A DNA stretch of 5,492 nucleotides from Prolixibacteraceae bacterium (GTDB taxonomy: Bacteria; Bacteroidota; Bacteroidia; Bacteroidales; Prolixibacteraceae). The DNA is taken from the NCBI GenBank assembly GCA_016931875.1, contig JAFGDX010000204.1, forward strand, positions 1-5,492, written 5' to 3'. A model generated the notes under the pieces. It saw nothing but the letters and a program-made list of their open reading frames with translations, was not told where the DNA came from and searched no databases. A program made the position numbers and the translations under genes. Of the stretch, positions 1 through 5,410 are shown piece by piece (the first letter of the stretch is position 1; each line of letters opens with the position of its first letter).

Positions 1-983
1 CCACCGGAAACGATCTGATCCTCATCAGGGAAAACAGTTGGGTTGTCGGTAACCGAGTTCATTTCAATTTCGAAAACACCAGCCACATACTTTACAGCAT
101 CTTTTACAGCCCCGTGCACCTGCGGAATACACCTGAAAGAATACGGATCCTGAATGTGTTCTTTTTCTTTTGCCTGCATCTCGCTGCCTTCCAGTATTTT
201 TCTGAAATTGGCAGCGGTTGTTTCCTGCCCTTTGTGCGGCCGGATTCGCTGAATATTTTCCATAAACGGTTCGAGCAAACCATCAAAAGCATCCAGCGAG
301 AGGGCGGCTATCATATCCGCCTGGTCAATAATCCTGAAGGTTTTTAGCAGGGCGTAAACACCGTGTGCGCTCATAAACTGGGTTCCGTTTAAAAGGGCTA
401 GTCCCTCTTTTGCTTCCAGTTTTACAGGCTCCCACCCCATTTTTTCCAAAACCGATTTTGAAGTATCTTTTTTGCCCTCAAAATAAACATCGCCTAAACC
501 AAGCAGGGGCAGAAACAACATAGCCAGCGGAGCCAAATCGCCGCTGGCGCCCAGCGAGCCTTGTTCGCAAACCACGGGTAAAATGTTATGATTAAACAAA
601 TCGATTATCCGCTGAACCGTTTGAAGTTGAACCGCCGAATTTCCCTTCGACAAAGCGTGGGCTTTTAAAAGCAGCATCAGTTTTACAACATCCGCAGGAA
701 CTTCGGGTCCAATATTGCAGGCATGCGAAATCACCAGGTTTTCCTGCAATTTGCTTAATTCATCCTTCGAAATTTCAATATCACACAAAGCGCCAAAACC
801 GGTATTTATACCATACAATGGTTTTTCCGATTCTTCGAGTTTTTTATCGAGATAATTTTTGCTTTTTATAATAAGTTGTTTCGATTTTTCTGAAAGTTCA
901 AGTTTGATATTGTTTTCAAGAATTTCCTGAATTTGTTCAAAAGTCAGATTATCGGGTGTTATTTGAAATATCTGGTTTTTCAT
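1..983 (-). CDS. hutH: Histidine ammonia-lyase, N-terminal part (cut by window edge)
   Basis: First enzyme of histidine degradation: non-oxidative elimination of ammonia from L-histidine to give urocanate, in the cytoplasm. About 328 residues are visible of a family length near 510; the C-terminal helical part lies outside the window. Seen in the translation: YGINTGFG at 57-64 (catalytic Tyr57, equivalent to Pseudomonas Tyr53), SH at 86-87 (the Ser-His pair typical of histidine- rather than tyrosine- or phenylalanine-specific lyases), GSLGASGDLAPLA with Ala146-Ser147-Gly148, which cyclise to the MIO electrophile, LLNGTQ with Asn199, and QDPYSFRC with Gln278, Tyr281 and Arg284. All these match the family active site, so the enzyme looks functional. 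The ATG at 983 gives the normal N-terminus. No good TAnnTTTG promoter was found just upstream. It lies 208 bases downstream of hisS on the same strand, separated by hairpin repeats. Confidence 0.96.
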   Translation of the reverse strand, partial: MKNQIFQITPDNLTFEQIQEILENNIKLELSEKSKQLIIKSKNYLDKKLEESEKPLYGINTGFGALCDIEISKDELSKLQENLVISHACNIGPEVPADVVKLMLLLKAHALSKGNSAVQLQTVQRIIDLFNHNILPVVCEQGSLGASGDLAPLAMLFLPLLGLGDVYFEGKKDTSKSVLEKMGWEPVKLEAKEGLALLNGTQFMSAHGVYALLKTFRIIDQADMIAALSLDAFDGLLEPFMENIQRIRPHKGQETTAANFRKILEGSEMQAKEKEHIQDPYSFRCIPQVHGAVKDAVKYVAGVFEIEMNSVTDNPTVFPDEDQIVSG

Positions 984-1046
984 GACAAGATCTAAAAAAA
1001 TTTGTAAAAAAAATTGATTATAAAGGCCAACTGTGAAACTATGTAA

Positions 1047-1070
1047 CATCCTTCAACTTCGCTCAGGATG
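1047..1070 (-). repeat. REP-like hairpin, copy 1
   Basis: A 6-bp perfect stem (CATCCT at 1047-1052, AGGATG at 1065-1070) around a 12-base loop. Read on the minus strand the loop side contains TGAGCGAAGTTG. The word resembles short dispersed palindromes (TCATCCTGAGCGAAG type) that I recall from intergenic regions of many bacterial genomes; that is memory, not a search. It sits in the hisS-hutH spacer and would lie in the untranslated RNA upstream of hutH if hisS transcription reads through. Confidence 0.6.
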
Positions 1071-1072
1071 AT

Positions 1073-1100
1073 GTCACAGTGAGCGTAGCCGCACTGTCAC
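1073..1100 (+). repeat. REP-like hairpin, copy 2, opposite orientation
   Basis: A 9-bp stem with one C-C mismatch (GTCACAGTG at 1073-1081 against CACTGTCAC at 1092-1100; the inner 6 bp from 1076 are perfect) around a 10-base loop AGCGTAGCCG. It shares the TGAGCGnAGnnG core with copy 1 but on the other strand, with different arms that remain self-complementary. The two copies are only two bases apart, head to head, as REP elements often are. Confidence 0.6.
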
Positions 1101-1151
1101 GGAAACCGGATGTCGCCACCTGCGCTTTTTACAAATCTGAACTTCAAAATC

Positions 1152-1173
1152 ATTGCTTCAATTTTAAAGCAAT
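1152..1173 (-). terminator. Weak candidate terminator after hisS
   Basis: A 7-bp perfect but A/T-rich stem (ATTGCTT at 1152-1158, AAGCAAT at 1167-1173) with an 8-base loop, beginning 18 bases past the hisS stop codon. On the minus strand it is followed only by GATTTTG, not a real T-tract, so it may be an mRNA 3'-end hairpin or chance pairing rather than an efficient terminator. Confidence 0.3.
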
Positions 1174-1191
1174 TTGGCGGAAGTATATTTT

Positions 1192-2553
1192 TCAGGAAAG
1201 GATTTTTATCAGTTCTTCAGCAGTAACACTTTTTTGTTCACCGCTTTCCATATTTTTCAAGGTGAATTTTCCCTCATTTATTTCCGATTCGCCTGCCAAC
1301 ACCACAAACGGGATATCCTTTTTATTGGCGTAATTCATTTGCTTTTTCATCTTGGCATTTTCAGGGAAAATTTCGGCATTTACATTGTTTTTCCGAAGCT
1401 GTGCCAAAACCGGCAAACAGTAGGCTTCTTCCTTTTCGCCAAAATTTACAAACATTACCCGTGTGGTTTCCAACGATTCCTGCGGGAAAAGATCGAGTTG
1501 GGTGAGTACATCAAAAATCCGCTCGGCGCCAAACGAAATGCCAACACCCGAAACATCGGGAAGGCCAAAAATACCCGTCAGATCGTCGTAGCGGCCCCCG
1601 CCGCAAATGCTTCCAATAGCAGCATTTTTGGCTTTTACCTCGAAAATGGCTCCGGTGTAATAATTCAACCCGCGTGCCAGGGTTAAATCCAGCTCCACCT
1701 CGGTTTGCAAATCCAGGTTGCCGATGTATGCAAACAGGGTTTTCATTTCTTCCACCCCTTTTATTCCTGTTTCTGAAGCGGACAGGATTTTTTCGAGCTG
1801 GTCGATTTTTTCTGCCGAACTGCCTTCCAGCGCAAGAATTGGCTGAAGTTTTTCAATGGCCTCATCAGAAACTCCTTTTTCCGAAAGTTCGAGGTTTACT
1901 TTTTCAAGCCCTATTTTTTCGAGTTTGTCAATGGCAACGGTAATATCAACCACTCTTTGGGTTTCGCCAATAATTTCGGCAATCCCGGCCAAAATTTTCC
2001 GGTTGTTGATTTTTACGACCGTGTTGATTTTCAACCGCCCAAAAACGTCATCAATAATTTGTACCAACTCCATTTCGTTAAGTAAACTGTTGCTGCCAAT
2101 TACATCCACATCGCACTGGTAAAATTCGCGGTAGCGTCCTTTTTGCGGCCGGTCGGCACGCCAAACCGGCTGAATCTGGTAACGTTTAAACGGGAAGGTA
2201 ATGTCGTTGCGGTACTGCACCACAAAACGTGCAAACGGAACGGTGAGATCGTAACGCAATCCTTTTTCCGAAATTTGTGAAGTTAGTTTCACCGAATCCT
2301 TTTCGCCATAAACATCGGCGGAAACTTTTGCAACAAAATCTCCCGAGTTCAAAATTTTAAACAACAGTTTGTCACCTTCTTCGCCGTATTTTCCCATTAG
2401 TGTGGAAAGATTTTCCATGGCCGGTGTTTCAATGGGTTGAAAACCATATAAACGGAAAACTTCTTTTATGGTATCAAAAATATAATTCCGCTTCACCATT
2501 TCAGCAGGCGAAAAATCACGCGTTCCTTTTGGGATAGAAGGTTTTTGTGCCAT
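1192..2553 (-). CDS. hisS: Histidyl-tRNA synthetase
   Basis: Class II aminoacyl-tRNA synthetase charging tRNA-His with histidine at the expense of ATP; cytoplasmic homodimer, essential for translation. 453 residues from the ATG at 2553. An in-frame TTG three codons earlier (2562) is less likely, because the family N-terminus is [16 protein letters not shown]. Seen, counted from the ATG: motif 1 region around 40-60; motif 2 near 124-148 ([19 protein letters not shown]); histidine-binding HisA box [13 protein letters not shown] near 293-305; glycine-rich HisB box [12 protein letters not shown] near 314-325; motif 3 [12 protein letters not shown] near 335-346; then a C-terminal anticodon-binding domain from about 365 with [20 protein letters not shown]. 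All catalytic motifs are present and length is normal. HisA has Asn where most family members have Asp (GLDYY). A -7 promoter element lies about 20 bases upstream of the ATG, so it is probably transcribed on its own. Confidence 0.98.
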   Translation of the reverse strand: MAQKPSIPKGTRDFSPAEMVKRNYIFDTIKEVFRLYGFQPIETPAMENLSTLMGKYGEEGDKLLFKILNSGDFVAKVSADVYGEKDSVKLTSQISEKGLRYDLTVPFARFVVQYRNDITFPFKRYQIQPVWRADRPQKGRYREFYQCDVDVIGSNSLLNEMELVQIIDDVFGRLKINTVVKINNRKILAGIAEIIGETQRVVDITVAIDKLEKIGLEKVNLELSEKGVSDEAIEKLQPILALEGSSAEKIDQLEKILSASETGIKGVEEMKTLFAYIGNLDLQTEVELDLTLARGLNYYTGAIFEVKAKNAAIGSICGGGRYDDLTGIFGLPDVSGVGISFGAERIFDVLTQLDLFPQESLETTRVMFVNFGEKEEAYCLPVLAQLRKNNVNAEIFPENAKMKKQMNYANKKDIPFVVLAGESEINEGKFTLKNMESGEQKSVTAEELIKILS

Positions 2554-2573
2554 CAGTTTCAATTTTAGGGGGG

Positions 2574-2581
2574 CAAAAATA
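2574..2581 (-). promoter_or_regulatory. Putative hisS promoter, -7 element
   Basis: Minus-strand TATTTTTG matches the Bacteroidota sigma-factor -7 consensus TAnnTTTG exactly. It lies 20 bases upstream of the hisS ATG, predicting a leader of only about 15 bases that begins near the C6 run at 2568-2573. No clear TTTG -33 box; TTCG about 20 bases further upstream is the nearest resemblance. Confidence 0.55.
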
Positions 2582-2589
2582 AGTAAAAT

Positions 2590-2602
2590 GTAAACGTTTT
2601 AC
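2590..2602. promoter_or_regulatory. Short palindrome in the hisS promoter, possible operator
   Basis: GTAAA-CGT-TTTAC: 5-bp arms, centred on the 8-bp palindrome AAACGTTT (2592-2599). It lies in the spacer just upstream of the -7 element, where a bound repressor would block polymerase. The form recalls LacI-family operators with a central CG, but it is short, and such words arise by chance in A/T-rich DNA. Confidence 0.2.
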
Positions 2603-2652
2603 GAATTTCGAAATATGAAACCCAAGGATTTTATTTCATTCCGTATAATTGC

Positions 2653-3009
2653 TCAGTTAAAAAATCTGAACGTGAGCGGGTATTTGTAATACTGCCCGTT
2701 GTTGGCAGCAATTGTTCCCATAATTACCAGTACCAGCCAGGCAATTCCAAATCCAATTAAAAGCAAAAAGCCAATCCCAACAACAATAAAAAGGGCCGAA
2801 ACAATAAGAATCAATGACCAGGTAATTTGAAAATTGAGGACTTCCTTTCCGGTTTCATTTACAAATTCGTATTCGTCTTTTTTGATGAGGTAAATAATCA
2901 GCGGCCCGATTACATTTCCCAGCGGGATTCCTATTAAAGTTGCCAGTGCAGCAAGGTGAACAAACATTCCCCACTGTTTTTCATTCGGATCGCTTACAAT
3001 TCTTTCCAT
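2653..3009 (-). CDS. DUF4870-family small membrane protein
   Basis: A 118-residue protein of unknown biochemical role, recognised as DUF4870 (Tic20-like fold). Seen: a short polar N-terminus with QWGMFVHLAAL at about 12-22; a first hydrophobic segment at 15-41 broken by the signature GNVIGPLIIYLIKKDE (31-46), a basic/acidic turn; NETGKEVLNFQIT at 51-63, the second family signature (a Gly-Lys-Glu-Leu/Val-Asn-Phe-Gln block); then two tightly packed hydrophobic helices at roughly 62-82 and 84-101; and a polar/aromatic C-terminus. No signal peptide and no catalytic residues are evident; it is probably an inner-membrane protein. The ATG at 3009 fits the family N-terminus. It is divergent from the reductase gene that starts at 3089, and 99 bases separate its stop from the hisS start. 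The family call is good; function is unknown. Confidence 0.88.
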   Translation of the reverse strand: MERIVSDPNEKQWGMFVHLAALATLIGIPLGNVIGPLIIYLIKKDEYEFVNETGKEVLNFQITWSLILIVSALFIVVGIGFLLLIGFGIAWLVLVIMGTIAANNGQYYKYPLTFRFFN

Positions 3010-3070
3010 AATTTTCAGGTTTTATTCATCTAAATTAAACATTTTTTGTTTTTTCGTAGTCTGATTTTTT

Positions 3071-3100
3071 CAAAATTACCTGAATTAAATGGAAGACAAA
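3071..3100 (-). promoter_or_regulatory. Putative promoter of the DUF4870 gene
   Basis: Read on the minus strand: TTTG (3097-3100), an 18-base spacer, then TAATTTTG (3071-3078), a full match to the Bacteroidota -33/-7 arrangement. Predicted transcription start is near 3065, giving a leader of about 55 bases. The -33 box and most of the spacer lie over the first codons of the divergent reductase gene, so the two transcription units overlap. No equally good plus-strand promoter is visible in the 79-base spacer. Confidence 0.5.
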
Positions 3101-3550
3101 AGAAAAGAAGGGCGATACAACCGGATTTACAAACAATTGGACGAACTGGTATTAAAAAGCAACAGCACAGCAGCCCGGATGGCAACCATTATTGCTGTTT
3201 TGCACCACAAAATGGATGCATTTTTCTGGACCGGATTTTATCTGATCGATAACGGCGAAATGGTTGTAAATATGTACCAGGGGCCGGTTGCCTGCCAGGT
3301 TCTCGAAAAAAATAAAGGCGTTTGCTGGGCGGCTTTCAATGCAAAAAAAACAGTAATTGTGGAAGATGTGCATCAGTTTCCGGGCCACATTGCCTGCGAT
3401 TCGCGCTCAAACTCAGAGATTGTGGTTCCGTTCAAAAATAAAAAGGGCGAAATTATTGGAGTGCTGGACATCGACAGCAAAGAACTGGCCTCTTTTAACG
3501 AAACCGATGCCCGGTGGCTGGAAAAAATTCTGAAACTGGTATACATCTGA
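3089..3550 (+). CDS. msrC: Free methionine-(R)-sulfoxide reductase (GAF-fold)
   Basis: Reduces free L-methionine-(R)-sulfoxide to methionine using thioredoxin-type reductant; a cytoplasmic antioxidant repair enzyme (fRMsr, E. coli YebR/MsrC family). 153 residues, close to the E. coli protein, forming a single GAF domain: helical N-terminus (1-40), FFWTGFYLID at 45-54, the QGPVACQ loop, KGVCWAAF, a DVHQFPGHIACDSRSNSEIVVPF block at 93-115, and GEIIGVLDIDS at 120-130. The decisive evidence is Cys69, Cys79 and Cys103, whose spacings (10 and 24) equal those of Cys84, Cys94 and Cys118 in the E. coli enzyme, together with the GHIACD and SEIVVP signatures. Trp80 replaces the Gly of the usual GVCG. 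It would often be labelled merely a GAF-domain protein. It is divergent from DUF4870 and 148 bases upstream of the co-directional lyase, probably a separate unit. Confidence 0.93.
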   Translation: MEDKRKEGRYNRIYKQLDELVLKSNSTAARMATIIAVLHHKMDAFFWTGFYLIDNGEMVVNMYQGPVACQVLEKNKGVCWAAFNAKKTVIVEDVHQFPGHIACDSRSNSEIVVPFKNKKGEIIGVLDIDSKELASFNETDARWLEKILKLVYI

Positions 3551-3579
3551 AAACTGCACTCAAGTATAATCGCTGGTTT

Positions 3580-3638
3580 ATTTTGACTAATTATAAATAC
3601 GATGAAATTGACAAACATCTTTCACAAATAGTCAAAAT
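3580..3638. repeat. 10-bp inverted repeat upstream of the lyase gene
   Basis: ATTTTGACTA at 3580-3589 is exactly complementary in inverted sense to TAGTCAAAAT at 3629-3638, with 39 bases between and 49 bp centre to centre. It lies between the reductase stop and the lyase -7 element. It could be a pair of half-sites for a looping regulator or a long-loop RNA stem; the sequence alone does not decide. Confidence 0.4.
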
Positions 3639-3654
3639 TTCAATTTGAAGATTT

Positions 3655-3662
3655 TATTTTTG
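3655..3662 (+). promoter_or_regulatory. Putative promoter of the beta-eliminating lyase, -7 element
   Basis: TATTTTTG is an exact match to TAnnTTTG, 36 bases before the ATG at 3699, predicting a leader near 30 bases. TTTG at 3644-3647 is too close to be a -33 box, and no proper -33 is visible. The leader is A-rich without a Shine-Dalgarno sequence, as is usual in this phylum. Confidence 0.5.
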
Positions 3663-3698
3663 GAAAATTTTTAAATCGAAACTATAAACCAGTATAAA

Positions 3699-5159
3699 AT
3701 GACAAATCAAAGCAGTGCCATAAAATTTCACAGTGGCGAACAAATTCCTGTTGAACTACACAAAGTACGTATTGTACAAAAATTATTTTTAAAACCCATT
3801 GAAGAAAGAAAAGCTGCCATTGAAGCAGCCGGCTTTAACACATTTTTATTAAATACCAAAGATATTTTTCTTGATATGTTAACTGACTCAGGCACCAACG
3901 CCATGAGTGACAACCAGATTTCATCGATGTTGCAGGCCGATGACGCCTATGCCGGTTCGCAGAGTTTTTACCGAATGGAGGAAGCTGCCCGTGAAGTTTT
4001 CGGAAAATACTATGTTTTACCCGTTCACCAGGGGCGCGCTGCCGAAAACATTGTCTCACAGGTTTTTATCAAAAAAGGAGAGGTAATTCCCATGAATTAT
4101 CACTTTACCACTACCAAGGAACACATGGAGCTTAACGGCGGGAAAGTTTTGGAGATTTACAAAGACGACGCCCTGGATATAAAAAGCACAAAACCTTTTA
4201 AAGGAAACATTGATACTGACAAACTAAAAGCTGTTTTTGAAAAATACGGAAAAGACAAAGTAGCATTTGTACGGATGGAAGCATCGACCAACCTGATTGG
4301 CGGCCAGCCATTCTCGATGCAAAATATGCGCGATGTGAGAGCCATTTGCGACCAGAATGATACCATGATGGTGCTGGATGCCAGTTTAATTGGCGAAAAT
4401 GCCTGGTTTATAAAAGAACGCGAAGAAGAATTTAAAAATGCAGAAATAAAGGACATTTTACTTGAAATGTGCAGTTATGCCCACCTGGTTTATTTTTCGA
4501 GCCGGAAAGTAAGTTCAACCCGTGGTGGAGGTATTTTAACAGACGATAAAGAGCTTTACCTGAAAATGCGCGACCTGCTGGTTTTGTACGAAGGATTTCT
4601 GACCTACGGAGGTATGTCGGTTCGCGAAATTGAAGCCATGGCTGTGGGTTTAAGAGAAACCTGCGACGACACCGTAATCAGCCAGTCACCTTCGTTTATT
4701 AAATATGCGGTTGAAAACCTCGACAAAGCAGGTGTTCCGGTAATTACTCCTCCGGGAGCGCTGGGATGCCACATTGATGCCATGGGATTTCTGCCCCACA
4801 TTCCGCAAAAACACTATCCGGCCGGTGCACTGGCTTCGGCCTTGTTTATTATTTCGGGTATCCGTGGAATGGAAAGGGGAACCATTTCAAGTGTACGCGA
4901 TGAAAATGGCAATGATATTCTGGCCGATGTTGAATTGCTGCGACTGGCATTCCCTCGCCGTGTATTTACCCTTTCACAAACCATGTTTGTGGTTGACCGT
5001 GTGAAATGGCTGTACAAAAACCGCGACCTGGTTGGCGGGTTACAATGGGTAGAAGAACCGCCATTGCTGCGTTTCTTTATGGGACGGTTGGAACCCATTG
5101 GCGACTGGACCGAAAAACTGACGGCTAAATTCAGGGAAGACTTTGGTGATTCATTGTAA
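3699..5159 (+). CDS. PLP-dependent beta-eliminating lyase, tyrosine phenol-lyase/tryptophanase family (divergent)
   Basis: Family enzymes cleave tyrosine to phenol, or tryptophan to indole, with pyruvate and ammonia; cytoplasmic, PLP- and usually K+-dependent. 486 residues against 456-471 for Citrobacter TPL and E. coli TnaA, with a longer N-terminus and a short C-terminal tail. Seen (TPL equivalents recalled from memory): Phe49 (36), DSGTNAMS at 63-70, Tyr84 (71), HQGRAAEN with Arg113 (100), Phe136-Thr137 (123-124), Asn198 (185), Asp227 for the pyridine nitrogen (214), Schiff-base Lys270 (257), MERG with Arg393 (381), Arg415 for the carboxylate (404), and Phe459-Phe460 (448-449). Thr137, Arg393 and Phe459 match TPL rather than tryptophanase (Asp, Ile, His), whereas Phe300 matches tryptophanase. 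Odd: Leu230 replaces the conserved Arg217, and the lysine loop is RKVSSTRGGG instead of KKDCLVNIGG. Membership is certain; the substrate is not. It has its own -7 element and a terminator. Confidence 0.9.
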   Translation: MTNQSSAIKFHSGEQIPVELHKVRIVQKLFLKPIEERKAAIEAAGFNTFLLNTKDIFLDMLTDSGTNAMSDNQISSMLQADDAYAGSQSFYRMEEAAREVFGKYYVLPVHQGRAAENIVSQVFIKKGEVIPMNYHFTTTKEHMELNGGKVLEIYKDDALDIKSTKPFKGNIDTDKLKAVFEKYGKDKVAFVRMEASTNLIGGQPFSMQNMRDVRAICDQNDTMMVLDASLIGENAWFIKEREEEFKNAEIKDILLEMCSYAHLVYFSSRKVSSTRGGGILTDDKELYLKMRDLLVLYEGFLTYGGMSVREIEAMAVGLRETCDDTVISQSPSFIKYAVENLDKAGVPVITPPGALGCHIDAMGFLPHIPQKHYPAGALASALFIISGIRGMERGTISSVRDENGNDILADVELLRLAFPRRVFTLSQTMFVVDRVKWLYKNRDLVGGLQWVEEPPLLRFFMGRLEPIGDWTEKLTAKFREDFGDSL

Positions 5160-5224
5160 AAAACAATTAAACCAGACAAAAAAGCAAAAAAGAATTCGAA
5201 TAAAAAACCATATAAATACTTACA

Positions 5225-5253
5225 GGGGGAATCAGAAATGATTCCCTTTTTTT
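5225..5253 (+). terminator. Rho-independent terminator of the lyase gene
   Basis: A perfect 8-bp stem GGGAATCA (5227-5234) / TGATTCCC (5239-5246) closed by a GAAA tetraloop of the stable GNRA class, followed directly by seven T (5247-5253); two further G-T wobble pairs can extend the base. It starts 65 bases after the lyase stop codon. The upstream flank is not A-rich, so it should act mainly rightward. Confidence 0.92.
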
Positions 5254-5303
5254 GTACTGGAATATTTTTGTAACTGATAAAATCGGGCCAAAAATTCGCA
5301 GTT

Positions 5304-5394
5304 TGAAATCAACGGGTATGAAACCCCAAAACAAGCTTTGGAAACTTATTCCGCAGCAGAGCTGCGGGGTATTATACCCTCCGATTTCATCGGG
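5304..5394. repeat. Multi-hairpin element, probable dispersed intergenic repeat
   Basis: Several adjacent palindromes: CCAAA/TTTGG (5326-5330, 5337-5341); CCGCAGC-AGA-GCTGCGG (5351-5367, 7 bp); GGGTAT-T-ATACCC (5367-5379, 6 bp); CCGAT-TTC-ATCGG (5381-5393, 5 bp); and an enclosing long-range pair TGAAATC (5304-5310) / GATTTCA (5383-5389) that competes with the last hairpin. The GC-rich CTGCGGGGTAT core is unlike the A/T-rich surroundings and resembles dispersed CTGCGGGGTAT-type repeats that I recall from Bacteroidota intergenic regions. No transposase is present. Confidence 0.55.
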
Positions 5395-5410
5395 ATTGTT
5401 CGACAAACAA

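Noticed and set aside
1047..1100. Paired hairpins considered as CRISPR repeats or as a terminator of hisS
   Set aside because: Only two copies in opposite orientation without a regular spacer exclude CRISPR; neither hairpin is followed by a T-tract on the minus strand.
1174..1686. 170-codon plus-strand open frame opposite hisS
   Set aside because: It lies wholly antisense to well-conserved hisS codons, has no recognisable domain and runs out of the hisS 3' end; it is a shadow frame.
2554..2562. TTG start of hisS three codons upstream
   Set aside because: The ATG at 2553 gives the usual family N-terminus [14 protein letters not shown]; the extra residues add nothing conserved, and the start would lie closer to the predicted transcription start.
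3565..3570. TATAAT, a perfect enteric-type -10 box
   Set aside because: There is no -35 partner at 16-18 bases, and the Bacteroidota primary sigma factor uses TAnnTTTG instead; such words are common in A/T-rich spacers.
3602..3631. Nine-codon frame MKLTNIFHK upstream of the lyase, considered as a TnaC-like leader peptide
   Set aside because: It has no Trp, Tyr or Pro codon and lies upstream of the probable -7 element at 3655, so it would not be in the lyase transcript.
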